Assembly: GCA_002480085.1 (NCBI GenBank)
Contig: DKPJ01000011.1
Coordinates: 612,389 to 676,388 of the forward strand
Origin: Enterobacteriaceae bacterium UBA7338
Lineage (GTDB): Bacteria; Pseudomonadota; Gammaproteobacteria; Enterobacterales; Enterobacteriaceae
DNA: 64,000 bases
Direction of reading: 5' to 3'
The notes under the pieces were generated by a model. It worked only from the letters and a program-made list of their open reading frames with translations. It was not told where the DNA came from and searched no databases. Below, one piece after another: positions 14,562 to 22,289 of the stretch; positions within the stretch are counted from its first letter, which is position 1, and each line of letters starts with the position of its first letter. The position numbers were made by a program, and so were the translations under genes.

Positions 14562-16451
14562 ATGGCCATTATTAGGGATTACAATAAGTTAGCCAGTGAC
14601 ATTCTTCAGGAGGTAGGTGGCGAAGCGAACATCAATAGCTTTACCCGCTGCGCCACCCGTTTACGCCTGGTTTTGAACGATACCCCTGCCGAGGCGAAAA
14701 GCCGGATCCAGAACCTGCCCGGCGTCATTGCCGTGGTAGAGAGCGGCGGCCAGTTCCAGGTGGTTATCGGCACCCACGTCGCCGACGTGTTTAACGCTCT
14801 CTCGGCGCTGATCGGTGATAACCATGCCGGAACGACCAGCAGGCCCAAAACCCGCTGGCTGGATGCGGTAATTGCCACCATGTCTGCGGTGTTCGCCCCT
14901 ATCGTATACATCCTGGCCGCGGCCGGGATCCTCCAGGGCGTGCTGATTGTTGTCGGTCTGATTGACGCCGATATCAAAACCACCGGCACCTTTGCCATCC
15001 TCAACTTTATGTCGTGGACGCCGTTCGCCTTCCTGCCGGTGTTTATCGCCATCACTGCCGCGCGCCACTTTAAATGTAATCCCTTTATCGCCGTGCTCTG
15101 CTGCTGCGCGCTGATCAACCCCGAGTGGTCCGCGATGGCGGGTCGCATTGCCAATGGGGAGACCATCACCTTCCTGTTTATACCGCTGGCAAAGACGGTC
15201 TACACCTCATCGGTACTGCCGCCGCTGTTCCTGGTCTGGGCGCTCTCCTGGCTTGAAAAGCGAGTGGAGAAGATCCTGCCGGACGTGGTGAGCGCCCTGT
15301 TCACCCCGCTAATCTGCTTTGTGATCATCGTTCCGCTGACCCTGATTGTTATCGGCCCCATCACCACCTGGGCCGCGATGGGCATCGCCAGCGGCTATAA
15401 CGCCCTGTTCGCCGCCGCGCCTGCGGTGGCCGCTGCGCTCATCGGGGGCATCTGGCAGATTATCGTTATCTTCGGCGTGCACTGGGGCATTACGCCGGTG
15501 ATCATGGCCAACTTTGATACCCAGGGATATGACTCCTTCCAGGCCTACCAGACCATCGCGGTTATCGGCCAGATGGCCGCCGTGTTTGGTGTTTTCCTCA
15601 AGAGCCGCAACCGCGAGCTGAAAACCACCTCTCTGTCGGCGGGCGTGACCGCCATCTTCGGCATTACCGAACCGGCAATCTACGGCGTGACGCTGCGCTT
15701 TAAAAAGCCGTTTATCTGCGGCTGCATCGGCGGCGCGGTAGGTGCAGTAGTGGCCAGCCTGTTTGGCTCCCTCTACTACGCCTACGCGGCGCTGCCGGGA
15801 CTCTTTACCCTGGTGAATGCCATTAGCCCAGATGCGCCGATGTCCTTCATCGGTGAACTTGCCGGTAGCGCAACGGCTATCGTCCTGACTATTATACTGG
15901 TGCAGTTTGTGGGCTTTGACGATCCGGTAGCGGAAGAGACGCTCACCGAGACGCCAGAGAGTGGGCCGATCGGCACAACCTCAAGCGCCGCAGCGAAGAC
16001 CAGCCTGGCACTGAACAGCCCTCTTAGCGGAGATGTGATTGCGCTGGAAGAGGTTGCAGACGAAGCGTTCTCGCAAAAGGTGCTGGGCGACGGCGTTGCT
16101 ATTCGGCCCCATGAAGGTAAAGTGGTTGCGCCCTGCGACGCCCGGGTGGAAACGGTGATCGAATCACGCCACGCCATTGGCCTTGCCTGCGACAACGGCG
16201 CTGAGCTGCTGATCCATGTTGGACTGAACACTGTGAATTTACAGGGTCAGCACTTCCGTCCGCTGGTGAAGGAGGGCGACGTAGTTAAAGCCGGTACGCC
16301 GCTGCTGGAGTTTGATAAAGAGGCCATCGAGCGTGCTGGGTACGATCTCACCACGCCGGTGCTGGTGATCAACAGCGATGAATTTCAGCTGACGAAGCTC
16401 CAGTCCGGGGGCACTATTCGTCAGGAGATGCCGTTAATGACCGTCTCCTGA
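14562..16451 (+). CDS. Beta-glucoside-type PTS permease, fused IIBCA
   Basis: A 629-residue inner-membrane PTS transporter that phosphorylates its sugar on entry. Domains in order: IIB (residues 1-85, phosphorylated Cys30 in FTRCATRLRLVL); IIC (about 100-460, roughly ten membrane helices, with the family motif GITEPAIYGV near 365-374); a linker rich in Thr/Ser/Ala; and IIA (about 480-629, with active His in LLIHVGLNTV near residue 550). The full IIBCA order and length match BglF (625 aa) rather than AscF, which lacks IIA. Start ATG at 14562. No phospho-beta-glucosidase gene is adjacent, so the hydrolase must be elsewhere. The substrate is inferred only as a beta-glucoside or related disaccharide. 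Confidence 0.88.
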   Translation: MAIIRDYNKLASDILQEVGGEANINSFTRCATRLRLVLNDTPAEAKSRIQNLPGVIAVVESGGQFQVVIGTHVADVFNALSALIGDNHAGTTSRPKTRWLDAVIATMSAVFAPIVYILAAAGILQGVLIVVGLIDADIKTTGTFAILNFMSWTPFAFLPVFIAITAARHFKCNPFIAVLCCCALINPEWSAMAGRIANGETITFLFIPLAKTVYTSSVLPPLFLVWALSWLEKRVEKILPDVVSALFTPLICFVIIVPLTLIVIGPITTWAAMGIASGYNALFAAAPAVAAALIGGIWQIIVIFGVHWGITPVIMANFDTQGYDSFQAYQTIAVIGQMAAVFGVFLKSRNRELKTTSLSAGVTAIFGITEPAIYGVTLRFKKPFICGCIGGAVGAVVASLFGSLYYAYAALPGLFTLVNAISPDAPMSFIGELAGSATAIVLTIILVQFVGFDDPVAEETLTETPESGPIGTTSSAAAKTSLALNSPLSGDVIALEEVADEAFSQKVLGDGVAIRPHEGKVVAPCDARVETVIESRHAIGLACDNGAELLIHVGLNTVNLQGQHFRPLVKEGDVVKAGTPLLEFDKEAIERAGYDLTTPVLVINSDEFQLTKLQSGGTIRQEMPLMTVS

Positions 16452-16478
16452 TAGCCTGTTAAATAATTGGGGAAGGTT

Positions 16479-17477
16479 ATGGTCACGATACTGGATGTCG
16501 CCAGGCGGGCGGGAGTCTCAAAAGCAACGGTCTCCCGGGCGCTAAACGGTAAGGTAGTGGTCAGCGAAGAGGTGAAGGCCCGTATCTTCAAGGCCATTGA
16601 GGAGACAGGCTATCGCCCTAACCTGCTGGCGCGCACGCTGGCGACCAGCCGCTCCAACTCAGTGGGACTGGTGATCACCAACGGCCTGTATAACGGGCCG
16701 TTCTTCTCCGCCATGATCTACCAGGCGGCGACCTGCAGTGAAGATCTCCAGCGCCAGCTGGTGCTGGCCGACGGCAAGCACAGCCGGGAGGATGAGCGTA
16801 ACGCCATTAACTTCCTGGTGCAGCTGCGCTGTGAGGCGATCATGATCTACCCCAAGTATCTCAGCGTTGATGAACTGGATGACATTATTGATGAGAGCAG
16901 CGTGCCCATTGTGGTGATCAACCGTGAGCTGAAGCGGAACCGTAGCAGCTCGGTGTTTGTCGATCACTACCAGGGCAGCAGGCGCATGGTGGAGTATCTG
17001 CTTGCCCAGGGGCACCGCGATATCGCTTTTGTGGCCGGCAGCGAAGGATCGCCCACGGGCGACAGCCGGCTGACGGGCTATCGCGATGCGTTTAACGCTG
17101 CGGGCCTGACGCCTGACGAAATGCTGATCGTGCGCGGCAGCTGGAGCACCGAGAGCGGCTACGAGGCGGGCTGCGCCCTGCTGAAAAGGGATCGGCCCAT
17201 GAGCTGCATTCTCGCCGCTAACGATGACATGGCGATCGGCGTGACCAAGGCCATAATCGACCACGGCCTGCGGGTGCCGGACGACATCTCCGTCGCCGGA
17301 TTCGATGACTCCATCATTGGCCGCTACTTTAGCCCCACATTGACCACCGTACATATCCCGATGGACGAGATGATCCGCGATGCGGTGCGTATTTTGTTAT
17401 CCCCTGACAGCGCCCCGCAGTCGCTGCATAAAGGCTCGCTGATCGTTCGGGATTCAGTCGTTAAGCGAAACGCATAA
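16479..17477 (+). CDS. AscG-like LacI-family repressor
   Basis: A 332-residue LacI/GalR regulator. Residues 1-50 are the helix-turn-helix (VTILDVARRAGVSKATVSRA) and hinge; the rest is a periplasmic-binding-protein-like sensor domain (ILAANDDMAIG near residue 245, VAGFDDS near 275). It is about half identical to E. coli AscG, including LLADGKH-like and AIMIYPKYLSVDELDDII segments. The frame is open from a TTG at 16467, but ATG at 16479 has GGGGAAGG directly upstream. It lies 27 bp after the PTS gene and should repress it through the two TGAAACCGGTTTCA-type operators. Confidence 0.88.
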   Translation: MVTILDVARRAGVSKATVSRALNGKVVVSEEVKARIFKAIEETGYRPNLLARTLATSRSNSVGLVITNGLYNGPFFSAMIYQAATCSEDLQRQLVLADGKHSREDERNAINFLVQLRCEAIMIYPKYLSVDELDDIIDESSVPIVVINRELKRNRSSSVFVDHYQGSRRMVEYLLAQGHRDIAFVAGSEGSPTGDSRLTGYRDAFNAAGLTPDEMLIVRGSWSTESGYEAGCALLKRDRPMSCILAANDDMAIGVTKAIIDHGLRVPDDISVAGFDDSIIGRYFSPTLTTVHIPMDEMIRDAVRILLSPDSAPQSLHKGSLIVRDSVVKRNA

Positions 17478-17500
17478 AAAAGGCTGCCCTATGGCAGCCT
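17474..17500 (-). terminator. Intrinsic terminator between convergent genes
   Basis: AGGCTGCC and GGCAGCCT (17481-17488, 17493-17500) form an 8-bp stem with a CTAT loop. Read on the minus strand it is followed by TTTTTATG, so it ends the sugar dehydrogenase operon. On the plus strand it is followed by TGTTC and could also slow the repressor transcript. Confidence 0.8.
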
Positions 17501-17512
17501 TGTTCACTGATA

Positions 17513-18814
17513 TTACTGTGCGGCGCTCACCCGCCAGACGGCGTCCCCCGCATCGTCGGCGATAATCAGCCCTCCCTGGGCATCCATCCCCAGCCCCACC
17601 GGCAGGCCGCGAACCTGCTTCTGGTCATCAGTTAAGAAGCCTGTGACCACCGGCTGCGGTAGCCCCACCGGCTGCCCATTCTCAAACTTGACCCACATCA
17701 CCTGGTAGCCGTTGAGCGGCTTACGGTTCCAGCTGCCGTGTTCGCTCACAAATGCGCCGCCGCGATATTGCGGCATGTTGTCCCCGGTATAGAACAGCAG
17801 ACCGAGCGGGGCCACGTGCGAGCTAATGGCGTAGTCGGGCTTGATGGCCTTCTCGACCAGATCCGGACGCTGCGGCTGGGCGCGCTCATCAACGTGCTGA
17901 CCAAAGTAGCTGTAGGGCCAGCCGTAGAAGCCGTTCTCCTGCACCGACGTCATATAGTCCGGTACCAGATCGGAGCCGATCTCATCCCGTTCGTTAACGA
18001 TAGCCCACAGCTTGCCGCTCTGCGGCTCCCATCCCAATCCGGTGGGGTTGCGCAGGCCGCTGGCGTAGATGCGGCTTGCCCCACTGGCGGCGTCCACTTC
18101 AAGAATGGCTGCCCGGCGATACTCCGCCCCGATGCCGTTCTCAGTGATATTGCTGTTCGATCCCACGCCCACGTACAGCTTGCTGCCGTCGGGGCTGGCG
18201 AGCAGGGATTTGGTCCAGTGGTGATTGATCGGCCCACCCGGCAGCTCCGTCACCTCCTGAGCAGGCGCACTGATAGAGGTCTGCCCCGTCTCATAGGGAA
18301 ACTTCACCAGGCTGTCGGCATTGGCGACCCACAGGGTGTTGCCAATCAGCTGGATACCAAACGGCGAGTGCAGGTTCTCAATAAAGGTATGCTTCTCCCA
18401 TTTGCCGTTGACGTTGCGCAGCAGAGTAATGCTGTCGCCCCCTTTTCCGGCCTTGCCGGAGGCGCTCTGTACTACGCCCATGATTAGCTGCTTGGGTCGG
18501 GTCGTAGGTTTCGGCGTGCTATTTGACTCCGCCACCAGCACGTCGTTGTTGGGTAAAACATAGATTTGGCGCGGGTGCTTCAGACCGTCGGCAATTTTTT
18601 CAATCTGCAGTCCGGCGGGCACGGTGGGCTTCTCGCCCTCCTTCCACGGCACACCCTCTGGCACCTGCATCGGCGGCAGCAGGAAGTTTTGCGCCTGCGG
18701 CAGCTCCGGATTCGGTCCCATCTGCTTCTGCGGATCGACAGTGGCGCCATTATCACAGGCGCTGAGCAGCGCAACAATCGCCACGCTGAGTAACGCTCGG
18801 TTATGTTTTTTCAT
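17513..18814 (-). CDS. PQQ-type sugar dehydrogenase, lipoprotein (sorbosone dehydrogenase-like)
   Basis: A 433-residue beta-propeller enzyme of the soluble glucose/sorbosone dehydrogenase superfamily (GSDH/YliI type), expected to oxidise aldoses with PQQ. The N-terminus is a lipoprotein signal with lipobox LLSACDNG (Cys about residue 20), so it should be anchored facing the periplasm. Propeller motifs: YVLPNNDVLVAESNS, LYVGVGSNSNITENGIG and ASGLRNPTGLGWEPQSGKLWAIVNERDEIG (near residues 255-285), and FVSEHGSWNRKPLNGY. Start ATG at 18814 with AAGGAG upstream. It follows a DUF2231 membrane gene by 11 bp. The same window encodes the PQQ receptor PqqU. Confidence 0.83.
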   Translation of the reverse strand: MKKHNRALLSVAIVALLSACDNGATVDPQKQMGPNPELPQAQNFLLPPMQVPEGVPWKEGEKPTVPAGLQIEKIADGLKHPRQIYVLPNNDVLVAESNSTPKPTTRPKQLIMGVVQSASGKAGKGGDSITLLRNVNGKWEKHTFIENLHSPFGIQLIGNTLWVANADSLVKFPYETGQTSISAPAQEVTELPGGPINHHWTKSLLASPDGSKLYVGVGSNSNITENGIGAEYRRAAILEVDAASGASRIYASGLRNPTGLGWEPQSGKLWAIVNERDEIGSDLVPDYMTSVQENGFYGWPYSYFGQHVDERAQPQRPDLVEKAIKPDYAISSHVAPLGLLFYTGDNMPQYRGGAFVSEHGSWNRKPLNGYQVMWVKFENGQPVGLPQPVVTGFLTDDQKQVRGLPVGLGMDAQGGLIIADDAGDAVWRVSAAQ

Positions 18815-18825
18815 ACGGCTTCTCC

Positions 18826-19251
18826 TTAAGCGTTACGCTGGCGCAGCGCGAGTTGAACATTAGCCAGCAGCAGCAGGATCACCACCAGGGTAGAGAGGAT
18901 CACGCCCAGTGGGACAACGGCGTAAGCATCGCGGCTATGGATAAAGGCATTCACTATCGCCAGCAAGATGGCGAGCAGGTTTAGCCAGAAGTGCAGCTTA
19001 ATAGGAGAGCTAAAAGGATACCGGTGCCCTACCCATATCTGCACCAGGTTGATCAGGCGCGGAATGATGGCAATCACCAGGCCGATAACAATCAGCCAGC
19101 TGGCGGCGTCGGTCCACATAATCTGCATGCTTTTGATATAGAGAATGTCAAAAATCCAGGCGGCGGTAAAAAAGCCGAGTGGAATGGGATTGAGTAGCTC
19201 ATACAGCGCTACGGCAAAGCTCGAACGTCCTGAAGCGTGAGGGGTGTGCAT
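18826..19251 (-). CDS. DUF2231 membrane protein
   Basis: A 141-residue inner-membrane protein with four hydrophobic segments, near residues 20-38, 49-70, 83-105 and 112-134. It fits the DUF2231 family, often found beside PQQ-type or heme-dependent periplasmic dehydrogenases and proposed to be a redox partner or anchor; that role is inference. There are two possible starts. ATG at 19257 directly abuts AGGAG with no spacing, whereas ATG at 19251 has a 6-base spacing, so I chose 19251 (MHTPHASGR). It is the first gene of a two-gene operon with the dehydrogenase. Confidence 0.78.
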   Translation of the reverse strand: MHTPHASGRSSFAVALYELLNPIPLGFFTAAWIFDILYIKSMQIMWTDAASWLIVIGLVIAIIPRLINLVQIWVGHRYPFSSPIKLHFWLNLLAILLAIVNAFIHSRDAYAVVPLGVILSTLVVILLLLANVQLALRQRNA

Positions 19252-19339
19252 GTCCATCTCCTGAGCCTTTCCAGCAATTAAAGGTACCTGTAAAAGTTAG
19301 ATTATTTTCGCGGAGCGGGTGGTTACACGAAATCGATCC

Positions 19340-19465
19340 CTATTTCTCAGTCAGACGCCTGCATTGCTGTCTAATTCCATCAAAAACTTTTTCTGCCACT
19401 TCCTGCGGGAACTGGCCTGGGAGTCGTCCGCTATTGCTAAACGCTGCTGTCTCCGGCTCATATCC
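19340..19465 (-). pseudogene. hipA: hipA remnant (C-terminal ~30 codons only)
   Basis: Directly after the hipB stop codon, the in-frame minus-strand sequence reads GYEPETAAFSNSGRLPGQFP then QEVAEKVFDGIRQQCRRLTE, K and a stop (TAG at 19342-19340). The second part looks like the C-terminus of a HipA kinase toxin (LP-FPxxVAExVFDGxRxQ-RRL). The catalytic kinase body, normally about 440 residues, is missing, so a deletion has joined the hipB end to the hipA tail. There is no ATG in this frame, so the tail is probably not expressed. The HipA match is from memory of the family and should be checked by alignment. Confidence 0.6.
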
Positions 19466-19762
19466 TCACCATTTCTCCAGTCTGGCAGGCAAATTTGATA
19501 ATTTATCGCCCTCTTCTGTCTGCTTCACGCTTGATGAGACGGGTCCCGAGGTGAGGTTGATCTCTACGCCTAGCACGGTAAACACCTTGAACAGGCGTTC
19601 CAGGCTCGCACTGGCAGGGTTGGCCTCCAGGCGAGCATAAGTCTGCTGGGTTACCCCTAACCTTTCAGACACCTCTTTTTGCGTCAGTCCATTTGCTTTG
19701 CGAAAACCAAGGAGCAAGGGACGCAACTGGGTAAGTGTCTTAACTGAATAGACATTTTTCAT
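19466..19762 (-). CDS. hipB: HipB-like antitoxin, orphan
   Basis: A 98-residue protein of the HipB/Xre type. A helix-turn-helix covers residues about 15-70 (LRPLLLGFRKANGLTQKEVS, then GVTQQTYARLEANPASASLE, LFKVFTVLGVEINL), similar in length and layout to E. coli HipB (88 aa), including the C-terminal Trp (LEKW) that locks into HipA. It normally represses its own operon and neutralises HipA. Here only a short hipA tail follows, so the antitoxin is an orphan. Start ATG at 19762. Three direct repeats upstream are its likely operators. Confidence 0.82.
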   Translation of the reverse strand: MKNVYSVKTLTQLRPLLLGFRKANGLTQKEVSERLGVTQQTYARLEANPASASLERLFKVFTVLGVEINLTSGPVSSSVKQTEEGDKLSNLPARLEKW

Positions 19763-19791
19763 AATAAGCTTGCCGCAAGAATTGAATTTTA

Positions 19792-19867
19792 TACACCCTA
19801 TAAGCTGTTTTATAACAATACACCCTAAAGGCTGTTAAAGCAAGATTACACCCTGAAGGCTGTTAAA
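19792..19867. repeat. Three 21-bp direct repeats upstream of hipB
   Basis: Copies start at 19792, 19819 and 19847 (periods 27 and 28 bp); the two best are TACACCCTAAAGGCTGTTAAA and TACACCCTGAAGGCTGTTAAA, the first more diverged. They lie 30-105 bp upstream of hipB, like the multiple HipB operators of E. coli hipBA, though the sequence differs from the E. coli TATCC-N8-GGATA site. The rest of the gap to sra (19868-20066) contains a short CCCT/AGGG hairpin near 19905-19918 and no other feature I can name. Confidence 0.75.
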
Positions 19868-20066
19868 AAATCGTCCTATATCGGTAAGGCTATTACGCTT
19901 AAGCCCTAAAAAAAGGGCGACCTCCCGTGCAATGGTTGAATACCGAACTCGCAGCACATTTTTCGTTCAGTGAAAGTGGTATGTTGCTCAAGCTATGGGA
20001 TACGCTTTGCCCGGCTCGCCGCTGCGGGTCGGTCCTTGAAACTATTAACAGAATTAAGGAGTTAGC

Positions 20067-20204
20067 ATGAGATCGAATCGTCAGGCACGTCATATTTTAG
20101 GTCTGGACTACAAGCTGTCGAATCAGAGAAAGGTCGTGCGTAGTGAAGATGGCAGCGAAAAAGTGGTCACCCACCGACATGGTCGCCATCGTCGCGCCCA
20201 GTGA
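20067..20204 (+). CDS. sra: Sra (RpsV), stationary-phase ribosome-associated protein
   Basis: A 45-residue very basic protein, [20 protein letters not shown] onward, the same length as E. coli Sra ([20 protein letters not shown]). Sra binds the 30S subunit in stationary phase. ATG at 20067 has AAGGAG seven bases upstream. It sits immediately upstream of maeA, as in E. coli, where the order is adhP-maeA-sra. The C-terminal third ([11 protein letters not shown]) differs from E. coli, as is usual in this family. Confidence 0.93.
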   Translation: [45 protein letters not shown]

Positions 20205-20235
20205 TGCTTTAATCACCACTGATCATCCATTCCCG

Positions 20236-20263
20236 CGCCACCGCTCCGGTGGCGTTTCTCTTT
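20236..20263 (+). terminator. Intrinsic terminator after sra
   Basis: CGCCACCG (20236-20243) and CGGTGGCG (20247-20254) form an 8-bp GC-rich stem with a CTC loop, followed by TTTCTCTTT. It lies 31 bp after the sra stop and separates sra from maeA. Confidence 0.87.
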
Positions 20264-20395
20264 ATGAATATGTTTCAGCGAAGTAACAAGAAATTGCACT
20301 ACGCATGCTTTATACTCCCCCCGCCGTACTACCTACCCCGTCCGCACGCAGGTAACCGTGCATCGCCGGGATCCGTCTACCCAGGAGTTTTTGAG

Positions 20396-22093
20396 ATGTT
20401 GCTGAAGTACAAGAAAAACCGTTCGCTGTACATCCCCTATGCTGGCCCCGTGCTGTTAGAGTTTCCCCTGCTAAATAAAGGCAGCGCCTTTAGCCTGGAA
20501 GAGCGACGCAACTTTAACCTGCTCGGCCTGCTCCCTGAAGTGGTGGAGACCATTGAAGAGCAAGCCGAACGCGCCTGGCTACAGTATCAGGGGTTCAAAA
20601 CGGATATCGATAAGCACATCTATCTGCGTAACATTCAGGACACTAACGAAACCCTCTTCTACCGTCTGGTGGAAAACCATCTCGATGAGATGATGCCGGT
20701 GATCTACACCCCAACGGTCGGCTCCGCCTGCGAACGCTTCTCTGAGATCTACCGCCGCGCGCGCGGCGTATTCATCTCCTACGAAAACCGCCACATGATG
20801 GATGACATTTTACAGAACGTCCCAGCGCACAATATCAAAGTGATCGTGGTCACCGACGGCGAGCGTATTCTGGGGCTTGGCGATCAGGGCATCGGCGGCA
20901 TGGGCATTCCGATCGGCAAGCTGTCGCTCTACACCGCCTGCGGCGGCATCAGCCCGGCCTATACCCTGCCGGTGGTGCTGGATGTCGGTACCAACAACCA
21001 GCAGCTGCTTAACGATCCGCTCTACATGGGCTGGCGACATCCCCGTATTAGCGGTGACGAATACTATGAGTTCGTGGATGAGTTTATCCAGGCGGTGAAA
21101 CAGCGCTGGCCGGACGTGCTTTTACAGTTTGAAGACTTTGCCCAGAAAAATGCCATGCCGCTGCTGAACCGTTATCGGAACGAGATCTGCTCCTTTAATG
21201 ACGATATTCAGGGTACCGCGGCGGTGACGGTGGGTACGCTTATCGCTGCCAGCCGTGCCGCAGGCAGCCAGCTGAGCAACCAGAAGATTGTCTTCCTCGG
21301 TGCAGGCTCTGCCGGGTGCGGTATCGCCGAGCAGATCGTCGCGCAGACCCAGCGCGAAGGGCTGAGCGAAGCGGCCGCGCGGCAAAAAGTGTACATGGTC
21401 GATCGCTTCGGCCTGCTGACGGATCAGATGCCTAACCTGCTGCCGTTCCAGAGCAAGCTGGTGCAGAAGCAGGAGAATATCCAGAACTGGGAGACCAGCG
21501 GCGACGCCATCTCCCTGCTGGACGTGGTGCGCAACGTCAAGCCGGACATCCTGATCGGCGTTTCGGGCCAGACCGGGCTGTTCACGGAGGAGATTATCCG
21601 TGAGATGCATAAGTACTGCCCGCGCCCGATCGTCATGCCGCTCTCGAACCCGACCTCCCGCGTAGAGGCGACGCCGCAGGATATTATCACCTGGACCGAC
21701 GGCAATGCGCTGGTGGCAACCGGCAGCCCCTTCCCGCCGGTGCAGTGGAAAGATAAGCTCTACCCGATTGCCCAGTGCAACAACGCCTATATCTTCCCAG
21801 GCGTCGGGCTGGGCGTCATCGCCGCTGGCGCGTCGCGGATTACCGACGAGATGCTGATGGCCGCAAGCGAAACCCTGGCCGAGCACTCCCCGCTGCGGAC
21901 CAACGACAACGGCATGGTGCTGCCAGGACTCGATGAGATCCAGCACGTCTCTCGTGCTATCGCCTTCGCGGTAGGTAAAGTCGCCCAGGAGGAAGGCGTG
22001 GCGGTGAAAACCTCCGCCGAGGCGTTACAGCAGGCAATTGACGATAACTTCTGGCGGCCTGAGTACCGCAGCTATCGCCGAACCTCGATTTAA
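20396..22093 (+). CDS. maeA: MaeA (SfcA), NAD-dependent malic enzyme
   Basis: A 565-residue cytoplasmic malic enzyme, exactly the E. coli length, converting L-malate to pyruvate and CO2 with NAD+ reduction. The malic N-domain shows MPVIYTPTVG near residue 97 and GERILGLGDQGIGGMGIPIG near 160-179; the dinucleotide fold GAGSAGCGIAEQ is near 300. The sequence is colinear with E. coli MaeA throughout. The frame is open back to 20249 across the sra terminator, but ATG at 20396, with AGGAG eight bases upstream, gives the E. coli-like N-terminus (KKNRSLYIPYAGPVLLEFPL). Confidence 0.96.
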   Translation: MLLKYKKNRSLYIPYAGPVLLEFPLLNKGSAFSLEERRNFNLLGLLPEVVETIEEQAERAWLQYQGFKTDIDKHIYLRNIQDTNETLFYRLVENHLDEMMPVIYTPTVGSACERFSEIYRRARGVFISYENRHMMDDILQNVPAHNIKVIVVTDGERILGLGDQGIGGMGIPIGKLSLYTACGGISPAYTLPVVLDVGTNNQQLLNDPLYMGWRHPRISGDEYYEFVDEFIQAVKQRWPDVLLQFEDFAQKNAMPLLNRYRNEICSFNDDIQGTAAVTVGTLIAASRAAGSQLSNQKIVFLGAGSAGCGIAEQIVAQTQREGLSEAAARQKVYMVDRFGLLTDQMPNLLPFQSKLVQKQENIQNWETSGDAISLLDVVRNVKPDILIGVSGQTGLFTEEIIREMHKYCPRPIVMPLSNPTSRVEATPQDIITWTDGNALVATGSPFPPVQWKDKLYPIAQCNNAYIFPGVGLGVIAAGASRITDEMLMAASETLAEHSPLRTNDNGMVLPGLDEIQHVSRAIAFAVGKVAQEEGVAVKTSAEALQQAIDDNFWRPEYRSYRRTSI

Positions 22094-22098
22094 TCAGT

Positions 22099-22130
22099 TG
22101 CCCGGCGGCGCTACGCTTGCCGGGCCTACA
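22099..22130. repeat. REP element after maeA
   Basis: TGCCCGGCGGCGCTACGCTT followed by GCCGGGCCTACA forms the standard REP stem-loop, beginning five bases after the maeA stop codon. Confidence 0.85.
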
Positions 22131-22289
22131 ATTCCTGCTCCATTTGCGAATGATTCTCATAAATTATTGCAGAATATTTCCAGGCGGTTGCATCTTATAC
22201 AGAAGTCATTAATCCTAAAGGGGTAATTGCGTCTCCCGTGACGCATTACGTTATGCATCATCCAATTGCATATCCATAAGGAGATAAAA

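Noticed and set aside
16467..16478. TTG at 16467 as the repressor start
   Set aside because: It lies inside the purine-rich ribosome site of the ATG at 16479, which begins the helix-turn-helix domain directly.
22145..22165. Fur-box-like sequence (GCGAATGATTCTCATAAAT) between maeA and adhP
   Set aside because: Only about 13 of 19 positions match, it is more than 120 bp before adhP, and no iron link is known for that gene.
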